Part shown: one piece after another, positions 16,301 to 23,757 of the stretch | How positions within the stretch are numbered: the stretch's first letter is position 1 | How the letters are laid out: the number at the start of each line of letters is the position of its first letter | Source: Sulfuricurvum sp. | GTDB taxonomy: Bacteria; Campylobacterota; Campylobacteria; Campylobacterales; Sulfurimonadaceae | Assembly: GCF_028712165.1 (NCBI RefSeq) | Contig: NZ_JAQTQR010000025.1 | Location: 1-34,325, forward strand | Direction: 5' to 3' | DNA: 34,325 nucleotides | Position numbers and translations under genes: made by a program | Notes under the pieces: generated by a model | Database searches by the model: none | Told to the model about the DNA's origin: nothing | The model's input: only the letters and a program-made list of their open reading frames with translations

Positions 16301-19084
16301 TTCTTTGGTCGCTTTAGCCGGTAGCCAGGAAAAATTCCCTTCGGCTCTAAGTTTGATCACAAGTGCTGAAAAAAACCATTCGTGATAGTTGCTATAAGGA
16401 TATTGATAGTATTCACAGTTTTCAGTATCTGGGAGATTATCCACTATGGAGCTAAAGTTTTTTTCCCTGTATAGCTTTAGAAGTTTGGTAGCAGCATGCG
16501 AGCTATTTTCTAAGAATTCTTGCCATACAAATACGTCGGAGTTTTCAAGTATACTTACTCTAATAGTGGACAATTCAAAATTTTTCCCCTCATTGGATAT
16601 TCCTAAAGCATTAAGCGCTCTCATCATTAAAGATATATCATGTTTAGTGAGACAAGCATCTTTAAAAGCTTTTATATAACTATCGGGCCAGTTCACAAAA
16701 TTATCTTCAGCAAAAACAAACTCATAATCGAGAGCTTCTGACAAGACGCCAGCTTTGATAATTATATGTGCTTCAGAATCTGATTCCTCTCTATTATTAT
16801 GACTGTTAAATTTTCTTTGTGTTTTATGCTTGTTAATTGCTTTTTTAGCAATAAATTTTGCATTTTTAAGATCTCCACGTTGCCATAATGCTATAGAAAG
16901 TGTTGCCAGTTTTTTAGGTGTAAAGTCTCGATGCAGTGATACCTCTGAATCTATAAATGAGATAGGAGCGGATAACAACGATATCATTTCTAAAGCGGGA
17001 AAATCCCAGATTTGGAATTCAGGCCCATTATGTAGACGAGTTTTTAGTACTCTATGCTTATAAGCTTCCGAATAGTTTAATTCATTAAAGGCAATGTTTT
17101 CGGCTTCTTCAAGTAAGCGAGTTAGTGTTCGTGTATTGTAGCCTTCTGATACTCGATCAATTATCCAATCCCGTGTAACTCCTTCTCGAAGGGGTATAGT
17201 GTTGCCACTTTTGGCTAAACACAACCAATACCAGCTATTCCTTAAATGTTCTGGTGCTTGATTATTTAGCCATACACATACATTGTCGATTAGAGCAGAA
17301 ATTCTGGAATCATGTTCTGCCTGCTTTCTGATAAAGACTATAAGACTTTCATGAAATGGACGAACACCAGATTTGGTTTCAAATAGTAGGTGTGAAACAG
17401 CGTTCAGACTCGGTTGTTCATCAAAAGAATCGCTAAGGATTGTAATAAATGACTCTCGTGGCCAGCTGAATTGAAAGCCACAACATAAATGCAATACATC
17501 TTTTTGTTTATGCGTAAGACGGCGCCAAAAATTTTGGTAATAACTTGAAATATGACTATTTTCACAAGGAGGCAAATGTTCTATAGTCCAAGAAGACAAA
17601 GGGCTGCCATTTTGCGTAAGATATTCACAAGAATAAATCACATGTAGTGGATAGCCAGAAGTTATACCCGTAAGTTCCTTTGCCGCCATATTGAGTTCAT
17701 CTTTGATCATGTCTGCATGGCAATTCATATATAGACGACCAGATTCGACTTGAAAATTAAGGTATTGATATATGGCATTTTCAGTCATTGCTGGAAGCCA
17801 GTGCCATGTGTTTTGAGGGCAATATTCAAGAAGAGTATCGGGCAACATTACTTCATCAATAGGCTGTGTACCAACCAGTAGCACCAAATTACTGGGGACT
17901 GGAAGTAGTACTCTGAAAAATTCATCAAGAGGCTTTTTATTGCGGTCATTATCACGCCATACATGATCCAACCCATCGACAATCAAAACAAATGGTTTAT
18001 CTTGTTCTTTGTAATGTGCTGCACATTGTTCCAATGTAGTTCGTAAGTCTTCGGGATTCGATGATGAAGCACCAACATCTCGATGATTGCTATTTACTTG
18101 CGAGAGCAGAGATTCAGCGACAATTCTCGGGCTGAGCCTATCGTCGGTTTGATCATCTACTGATAGAAAATAATGATGCCGAATCGTTGGAATTCCCATT
18201 TCCTCTAATGCTTGACATAAATAGCTTATATACGTACTTTTCCCTCTGCCTGGATCGCCTGTAAGTGTAATGACTTCGCCATATGATCCAATAATTTTAT
18301 TTTGAATCGTTTTATGAAATTCTTCATCTGGAAGACAGTAGTTGTCTGGAATTGAGAACGATTCAGGAATTGGTTCTGGTCGCTTTAGTGATAAGATATC
18401 GCGAATATTGTGAAGATAAATCCATCCACCGTCTGAAGGCTGGTTTTGAAAAATAGCCCATTCTCTCGCCCTAATCAGCAGTCGATTAATACCATCATCA
18501 TCCGAGTGTCTTTCAAGTTCACTACGTACGGTCCTAAAAATAGATTGGTAGCTACCTTCACTGTGCTGGATTTGTAATGTTGCAAAAAGAGTTCTTACTA
18601 AAGTTTCATTGCCTATTTGTTCGATGATTTTGGTGCGTGTTTCTAGTTTGATTTGATCATAATTCAGTTTTCCGTCTTTTAAGCAATCCTCAATTTCCCT
18701 GTCAGGAATTTTGTTGGTAACAAGTATTACATCTCCTAATTGATCAGGTAGAACCTTTGTAATTGCATCAGAAAGTTTTTTAAGAATAGATCTTGAACGC
18801 GCAGTCTTTCCACTTCGTGTTAATAACCAGTCCCAACTAAAGGCATTTTCATCTTTGTATGGACTTGGTGTGAATTTTACCTGACGAAAATCAATTTTTC
18901 CATCGGCACGTTCACAAACAATATCATCAATTCCCTGTGGGGCTTCATTTTCTAAAGAATCTGCTTCAAAACAAATGCGGCGAAATACAGTCGGACTATT
19001 GAGCCAATATGCGAGTATTAAAATACCTTGTAGCGTTTGATATTCATAACCACTGTATATTATTGCACTTGTTTTAATTTGCAT
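13319..19084 (-). CDS. Giant STAND NTPase with N-terminal Cap4-type nuclease (Avs-like)
   Basis: 1921 residues from ATG 19084, which has AAGGGG seven bases upstream; an ATG at 19102 has none. Residues ~1-170 fit the Cap4/DUF4297 restriction-like nuclease: GYEYQ (12-16), an acidic E40, DDIV (D53, D54) and QVK (68-70). The STAND NTPase follows, with Walker A GDPGRGKST (276-284) and Walker B VLIVDGLD (D370, D373), then a WHLP-type segment. The remaining ~1300 residues look like a long helical-repeat sensor. Family knowledge: Avs proteins bind conserved phage proteins (terminase, portal) through the C-terminus, oligomerise with ATP, and degrade DNA. Which phage protein is sensed cannot be read here. 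It lies downstream of the type III system on the same strand but 173 bases away, so it probably has its own promoter. Confidence 0.85.
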   Translation of the reverse strand: MQIKTSAIIYSGYEYQTLQGILILAYWLNSPTVFRRICFEADSLENEAPQGIDDIVCERADGKIDFRQVKFTPSPYKDENAFSWDWLLTRSGKTARSRSILKKLSDAITKVLPDQLGDVILVTNKIPDREIEDCLKDGKLNYDQIKLETRTKIIEQIGNETLVRTLFATLQIQHSEGSYQSIFRTVRSELERHSDDDGINRLLIRAREWAIFQNQPSDGGWIYLHNIRDILSLKRPEPIPESFSIPDNYCLPDEEFHKTIQNKIIGSYGEVITLTGDPGRGKSTYISYLCQALEEMGIPTIRHHYFLSVDDQTDDRLSPRIVAESLLSQVNSNHRDVGASSSNPEDLRTTLEQCAAHYKEQDKPFVLIVDGLDHVWRDNDRNKKPLDEFFRVLLPVPSNLVLLVGTQPIDEVMLPDTLLEYCPQNTWHWLPAMTENAIYQYLNFQVESGRLYMNCHADMIKDELNMAAKELTGITSGYPLHVIYSCEYLTQNGSPLSSWTIEHLPPCENSHISSYYQNFWRRLTHKQKDVLHLCCGFQFSWPRESFITILSDSFDEQPSLNAVSHLLFETKSGVRPFHESLIVFIRKQAEHDSRISALIDNVCVWLNNQAPEHLRNSWYWLCLAKSGNTIPLREGVTRDWIIDRVSEGYNTRTLTRLLEEAENIAFNELNYSEAYKHRVLKTRLHNGPEFQIWDFPALEMISLLSAPISFIDSEVSLHRDFTPKKLATLSIALWQRGDLKNAKFIAKKAINKHKTQRKFNSHNNREESDSEAHIIIKAGVLSEALDYEFVFAEDNFVNWPDSYIKAFKDACLTKHDISLMMRALNALGISNEGKNFELSTIRVSILENSDVFVWQEFLENSSHAATKLLKLYREKNFSSIVDNLPDTENCEYYQYPYSNYHEWFFSALVIKLRAEGNFSWLPAKATKERVDITFYLNTLTELASYVADLLVVYGEIDFPTISDLLRTIVIPEESNYDNRRETIFFKRDWLKISADVHLLTTQRSINLSELQEVIDQEIYLFEWIRHWYSDIQLNLLSDEAAQLLLEIATDRQSQELEDTSERSNNNLELAHIALRHKNKEYVEKLTKLSWDYTIGYGNHKDTTILNVLDAIDYLSKACPSEALIFLERIAPIVFNISKFTDGDETRHSLSIISEMLAKLRPSVLASKYAQEVQNGEWYDADTSLSALLNHTNFNSSTVGRFCLTGLSDKCHRLIAKKTEMGDKAAEAVLANIQKSLGIDLILQEEESKPNISNEKIDIDPALYPPNQLVELERALAGKYSTRIFWLQWYSYWVDHGREQELLSILSNSLSTSEDRLDDKRYLYDSLFHSSKKFYGKKKAFDFLVSAQINMNGWLDWYESSESSLNRLKIVAEIYPERVDEFILKSTKSSNTWRSGMSDLIIPNNKLIYLLVESGNTEKAIDFTDTIIEKLEEDIRNLPLVSPNWDWDSIENTDDTFTKMLVARLKWPVPSIKFWVSRQLSEILVETPAQVENVLFSFLNSCKQESDCIEVLSVFLMAKDLGYKPSEEIGKFIHSRSILSDMLIEDIGLIEKGAFSTNFEPIIMVQPENNSFKKAQGHDVPLVYKSTLEDLEESTGIPFVEFYKSEWNRTFEYAPAANSDISYFFGSEREGATGQFYTDSSHRGRSAFLRSIEVGRRFFSMPDNYAKDLATHALPIEPAYILLRPSKPVWLPEWIYGDNVKEETLFEFINQCISNLNDHESTSVLGALSFPIQIDQDYWLDFTILRGVISGESSSTFSIKNRAHGFSIGKKLDRHITYLCNNLEPNRGHNIIQLTGSILPLSRYGHWHSDLETRGIHIPLTYAENREIKALPFDRELQFLIDEQVIGKFGHWNYHWDPIHPKGLNSLCASYTLLSSSNFEHWMNNNLSGLDQVFMCQVSQIRRDRTFAPYKTNDILFTIPTN

Positions 19085-19256
19085 TCTGTTTCCCCTTGGC
19101 ATTGAAAACCAAGCTTCGTGTGTTTATGACCACCATAATTCTTTGCAGAAGATTTAATGTGTGATGAGTCACGATTGAACCCTGCTTTTTTATAAGATTG
19201 AGTTGGACATTAACACCCACATCTCAGAATAATACTATGACACTTACCTTGAATAT

Positions 19257-21833
19257 TCAAAGCCTCAAAATAGAACTAATACTCAAGTCCATAGCCTTTT
19301 GCGATGGAACGAATAAATAGCTAAACGAACTGTGCTCTGCCATATCCTCAGCATATTTCTTTTTAGCTTGAACCACCACATCATTTATTTTATCTTCACC
19401 CTTGATCTCCACCATAACCCAAGAATCATCGAATTTTTGTACTAAAAAGTCAGGGTAGTATTTACGGACTGTATGTGACTCTGGATCGATATACGAAACA
19501 TAAAAATCTGATTGACCATGGGTTAGTTGGCCGGTAAAGAATACTCGTTTTATTTCCTTCTCATCTTTCATTGCTTTTTTAAAGAATGTGATCTCAGGAT
19601 TTGAATCAAAACAATAAGGATTATAATGAAATGATTTAGAGGCATTTTCTGTGTCAAAAGCATCAAGAACCTTATCAAGGGTTGCTGTAACACATTTAAA
19701 GCCTTCTTGACCTTCTGGAGGCTCATTAACAAGAGATATTTCTTGTTCATACGAGGTTTGTTTCTCTTCGAGGTCCCAAAAATGATTAAATAGTTTTGGA
19801 ATAATGACATCATGAATGATTTCATTATATTTGTTGACCATTTCAAGAATAGCATTGATACCATCTTCTGATGTTTCAAGCAATGTTTCTATAAGTAAAG
19901 ATGGTTTCCCTATGTAAGCACTGCAAAGCGAAACAAGCATCATTTCTGAGTAGTTAGTTTGGCGCTTTTTGATATCTTCTTTATAAGTATGATTACCTAG
20001 ATTTTTAAGCCCTTCCATAGTTGTGACGGTTGCAAGGTACTTGTGTGTGTCAACGGTGTTTAAGGCAAAATCAATGCCATCTTTTGCTAAGACTTTTTCT
20101 TTTAATTCATAGGTTCGTTGAACGCGTTTGATTTTGAGTTTTTCTAGTGGAAGCTTGACTTTGAGCGTAATAATTTCTTTATCAGATGCATCTTTATTGC
20201 CGAAATTTTCTAGCTTCATGTTGAAGTTTGCTTCGAGTTCTGAGGCCAAAATCTGTTCATTTTCTGATGAAAGATAAACATGACCGTTGAGTTGTGCCGG
20301 TTCGACCGCTCTAAGACATCTCATCGTTGCTTGTAATACGAATATTTTTGACTGAGGTTTTCGATAAAGTGCCGTTGAAAAAAGACTGCGACAGTTCCAT
20401 CCCTCTTGGCCTTTGTTGACTAAAAGTATGAATTGTTTTTCGCTTGCAGGGGTATCGAGGTTTATAAACTCACGTATGTCATCGTTAGTGGTAAGTTTTG
20501 GATCACCAACATTTACTAAGATCTTGCTTGTATCAATGTTGAGTTCATCTAAGACCGCTTCCAATGCTGGCTTCAAATCGTTTTCAAGGATATCGATGCT
20601 TGGCGCGAAAAAAGCAATCTTTGGCAGCATGTTTTCAAATCGTTTGCCTGCAAATTTAGTCCAAAAATCGCTGATGACTTGTTTCACAAAATCCGATTCA
20701 CCAACGTTGTCATAGGCTTTTACAATAGGATTTTTGAGATATTTTTTTTCAATCGCATCTTTGAGTGAGTAAGCATAAACGACTTCAGGGATCAGCTTGT
20801 TGTTTACATAAGGCGTACCCGTGAAGTTATAGCATCCAACGACCGTCGTCTGCTCTGAAATCGCATCGATAGAGGCCTTAAGCTTTTTCATGCTCCCTTC
20901 TAGTGTCGTCCCAAATGCATGGTGGGCTTCATCAACATAAATTGCCAAGTTGTCCAACCGTAAAAGCTTCTCAAAGCGTTGATTCTTGGTTAGGTACTTG
21001 TCGTCTATCAACACAACATTGTCGAGGTCAAGCATTGCATCCATGTCTTCGAGAATACTCAGAACATCAGAATCCATCAATTTTTTGACAGCACTGACTT
21101 CGGTTGCTTTTTCTTGCAATGATATTTTTTGTTGATTAGTAATAATGATATTAAAATCACTTCCATCAAGTGTATTGAGTTGCGTACTGGTGTCTGCAAG
21201 GAAGTGAAACTTGATTTCACTGTTGATAAAGTTCCGATACTCAGGCGGTATAACAAGTGATTTATCAAAAGTAATGATCTCACGTAGCGACTCAAGAACG
21301 GTTCTGTCGGGAGCAAATACAAGCGCATTATGTGCATACAGCTTATCTTTTGGAAACTTGTTCGCCAAGATGAACTCATAGAAAATTGTCGTGGCCATGA
21401 GGATCGTTTTACCTGTTCCCATGGTAAGAGCGAATACATAGTCGGGATAGTTACGTTTTAATTGCTCTAATTGTTTTTTGAGATCTTTATAGTAGCCATC
21501 AAAGAGCTTTTGCTCATCTTCTACGAAATTGAAAACTCCTTGCTTTCCTTGTGTAGTAGAGATAGCTAGTTCCTCTTGCTCATAAAGATGGGTAAACACA
21601 TCAAAAACTTTCTTGTTTTCAAAAAACTCTTTCATGAAGACATAGATTTCAAGTGCTTTAAATTGAGGTTCCCTTAGATATCCGTCTTCGTTGTAATCCA
21701 AATAAACTTTTGTGACACGGCGATATTTTTTTTTGATCATACCCTTGTTGCGTTCGTAATAAGCGAGCAAGTTCGTAAAGAGTGAGTACTGATCGATGTC
21801 AGGCTGTGTTGATTGAGATTTTTTCTTAGCCAT
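19257..21833 (-). CDS. Type III restriction enzyme, Res subunit
   Basis: 858 residues from ATG 21833; an in-frame TTG at 21848 adds five. Superfamily 2 helicase motifs are in order: TMGTGKT (137-143), VDEAHHAFG (DEAHH 301-305), FTGTPY and QATMRCLRAVEP (motif VI). A C-terminal PD-(D/E)XK nuclease has PD (794-795) and EIK (809-811). Res translocates or diffuses along DNA with ATP and cuts near unmethylated sites in complex with Mod. It is somewhat shorter than typical Res (~950-1000 residues) but all motifs are present. Its start overlaps the mod stop by eight bases, the usual coupling for type III systems. Confidence 0.92.
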   Translation of the reverse strand: MAKKKSQSTQPDIDQYSLFTNLLAYYERNKGMIKKKYRRVTKVYLDYNEDGYLREPQFKALEIYVFMKEFFENKKVFDVFTHLYEQEELAISTTQGKQGVFNFVEDEQKLFDGYYKDLKKQLEQLKRNYPDYVFALTMGTGKTILMATTIFYEFILANKFPKDKLYAHNALVFAPDRTVLESLREIITFDKSLVIPPEYRNFINSEIKFHFLADTSTQLNTLDGSDFNIIITNQQKISLQEKATEVSAVKKLMDSDVLSILEDMDAMLDLDNVVLIDDKYLTKNQRFEKLLRLDNLAIYVDEAHHAFGTTLEGSMKKLKASIDAISEQTTVVGCYNFTGTPYVNNKLIPEVVYAYSLKDAIEKKYLKNPIVKAYDNVGESDFVKQVISDFWTKFAGKRFENMLPKIAFFAPSIDILENDLKPALEAVLDELNIDTSKILVNVGDPKLTTNDDIREFINLDTPASEKQFILLVNKGQEGWNCRSLFSTALYRKPQSKIFVLQATMRCLRAVEPAQLNGHVYLSSENEQILASELEANFNMKLENFGNKDASDKEIITLKVKLPLEKLKIKRVQRTYELKEKVLAKDGIDFALNTVDTHKYLATVTTMEGLKNLGNHTYKEDIKKRQTNYSEMMLVSLCSAYIGKPSLLIETLLETSEDGINAILEMVNKYNEIIHDVIIPKLFNHFWDLEEKQTSYEQEISLVNEPPEGQEGFKCVTATLDKVLDAFDTENASKSFHYNPYCFDSNPEITFFKKAMKDEKEIKRVFFTGQLTHGQSDFYVSYIDPESHTVRKYYPDFLVQKFDDSWVMVEIKGEDKINDVVVQAKKKYAEDMAEHSSFSYLFVPSQKAMDLSISSILRL

Positions 21834-23748
21834 TTGACATGACCTCAAAATAGGTTTCTGATACTAAATCTGTAATTTTGATCGCTACGGTTCCTCGGTC
21901 TTCTGGTAGCTCATATTCACCTAAAACCAATTCTTTTTTGTCAGGAATATCAACAATTTTTGGTTCGAATACTGACCCGTCATAGTTGGTGTCAATCATG
22001 ATCGATTCTACCATTTCACGGTAATCTTCAACTTCAGTACCATCTTGGCGGAGTTTTTCAAGCAAGCTATTCGGATAGAATTTTTGAATCTTGAGTTGAT
22101 TGCCATCTATGACAATTTGGGCTTCAGATTCACGTTTAAAAACAAGTTCGGAACCGTCTTTTAAGATGTCATATATATCGATGTTAATATTGTATGGACA
22201 TTCGTTCTTGAAATGGCCTTTAATATCAGGATCATGCCCCATACATACCAGCAGAATATCGTCCACTTTGGCTTTGCTATTTTCTTTTGAAAGCTCTTCG
22301 TATGCTTTATAATCGAGGTTCATAATAAGATTAGAGACATCGGCCTTGGTTGCAATACGATTTACTGGCATAATCTTGACCTTCTGGCCATCTTTCATCC
22401 CATCAAAGTAGCTAGAGTTTCCAAGTGGATCGATTTCGAGTGCTTCTATGAGAAGGTCTTTGGCCTGTACTGGATTTCTGAAGACATCGTAGTTGTTCAC
22501 ATTGAATACTTCAAAGCCACACCCCTTGTATTCATCATCTTTTATTAGATCTAAGTATTTATTTTCATCTACTATATTTAAGAGGCGTTTTGTAGTAGTT
22601 TGAATAGCACCAAGATTAATATCTGCACCTATAAAGCGTCTACCTAGTTTTTGTGCAGCAGCCATTGTTGTTCCTGAACCCATAAAGCAGTCTAGAATAA
22701 TACTAGATTGATTTGAAGACATTTTAATTATTCGCTCAAGTAAAGCTTCTGGTTTTTGTGTGGGATAGTCTAACCGTTCGTGAGATTGTGATGCAATTAC
22801 TGGAATATCTGTCCACAATGAATTAACTTCATATCCTTGCCATTCATCCAGATATTGTTTCCTTCTAATTCTTCCATCTTTGTTGCTAGGTAGCAATAAT
22901 TTTCCTTCGTCATAATACCTTTGCATAACTTCTGGTTTAACACTCCACCCATTTCTTCCAGGTTTATATCCCATAAAATCGTACATCAAAGTTGGCCTTG
23001 GAGCAGGTGCATTTAAAGCTGTTGACTGATACTTTCTTCCGTTTGCATCAGTTTGATTAAAACTACTTTTTATATATTCTTCTGCACCATGCTGCGTGAA
23101 TTGACTATTAAAAATTTTATCATCTGTTTTAGAATAGACGAGTAAATAATCAACTATATTTTCAATTCTATTTGCGTCAGGTGACGTTTTACTCATCCTT
23201 CTTTTCCAAATAATTTCATTAACTAAATTTTTTTCGCCAAATATTTCATCCATGATGCATCTTAAATGGTGAACTTTATGCCAATCACAATGTAAATATA
23301 TTGAACCTTGATCGGAAAGCAATTCCCGCAATAAAACTAACCTCTCATACATAAATTGAAGATATTCATCATTTGACCACATATCGGTATATTGTTTCTC
23401 TTCAAACATAGAAGTATCATTTGTAACTTCCATTCCTTTTAGATTGATTTTTTTCTTGTAATCTGCTTTAGAATCAAATGGTGGATCGATATAAATCAAA
23501 TCAACTTGACCACGATACTCTTTCAAGAGATGTGACATTACTTGGATATTGTCACCCCAAAATATCTTATTAAGCCATCCGTTGATATCTTCACCATGAA
23601 CTTCTTTGAGTTGCGCAGGAAAATATTTAGTGCCTTTAAAAGGTCGCTTCCCCTTCCAGTTAAGCATAGGAAACCCTTTAATAGGCTCGAATTTATATTC
23701 TGCTACTTTCTCTAAACTGGTATCTAATTCTAAATTTTGTGACTCCAC
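21826..23748 (-). CDS. Type III DNA methyltransferase, Mod subunit
   Basis: 640 residues from GTG 23748, with AGGAG seven bases upstream. It is a beta-class adenine methyltransferase: catalytic DPPF (88-91) precedes the target recognition region, and TQKP (330-333) with FMGSGT (355-360), the S-adenosylmethionine pocket, follows. It sets the sequence specificity of the system and protects host DNA. The recognition sequence cannot be read from the protein. No long homopolymer or tandem repeat for phase variation is seen near the start, unlike many Campylobacterota mod genes. It lies nine bases after the helicase-nuclease gene and overlaps res. Confidence 0.92.
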   Translation of the reverse strand: MESQNLELDTSLEKVAEYKFEPIKGFPMLNWKGKRPFKGTKYFPAQLKEVHGEDINGWLNKIFWGDNIQVMSHLLKEYRGQVDLIYIDPPFDSKADYKKKINLKGMEVTNDTSMFEEKQYTDMWSNDEYLQFMYERLVLLRELLSDQGSIYLHCDWHKVHHLRCIMDEIFGEKNLVNEIIWKRRMSKTSPDANRIENIVDYLLVYSKTDDKIFNSQFTQHGAEEYIKSSFNQTDANGRKYQSTALNAPAPRPTLMYDFMGYKPGRNGWSVKPEVMQRYYDEGKLLLPSNKDGRIRRKQYLDEWQGYEVNSLWTDIPVIASQSHERLDYPTQKPEALLERIIKMSSNQSSIILDCFMGSGTTMAAAQKLGRRFIGADINLGAIQTTTKRLLNIVDENKYLDLIKDDEYKGCGFEVFNVNNYDVFRNPVQAKDLLIEALEIDPLGNSSYFDGMKDGQKVKIMPVNRIATKADVSNLIMNLDYKAYEELSKENSKAKVDDILLVCMGHDPDIKGHFKNECPYNINIDIYDILKDGSELVFKRESEAQIVIDGNQLKIQKFYPNSLLEKLRQDGTEVEDYREMVESIMIDTNYDGSVFEPKIVDIPDKKELVLGEYELPEDRGTVAIKITDLVSETYFEVMSNG

Positions 23749-23757
23749 TGTTATCTC

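Noticed and set aside
19090-19240. About 50 codons open on the minus strand between res and the STAND gene (CPTQSYKKAGFNRDSSHIKS and onward)
   Set aside because: No start codon or ribosome binding site, and an open stretch of this length is expected by chance over a window of this size.
21826-23748. Phase-variable mod gene
   Set aside because: No homopolymer or tandem repeat tract long enough to support slippage was seen in the reading frame or upstream.
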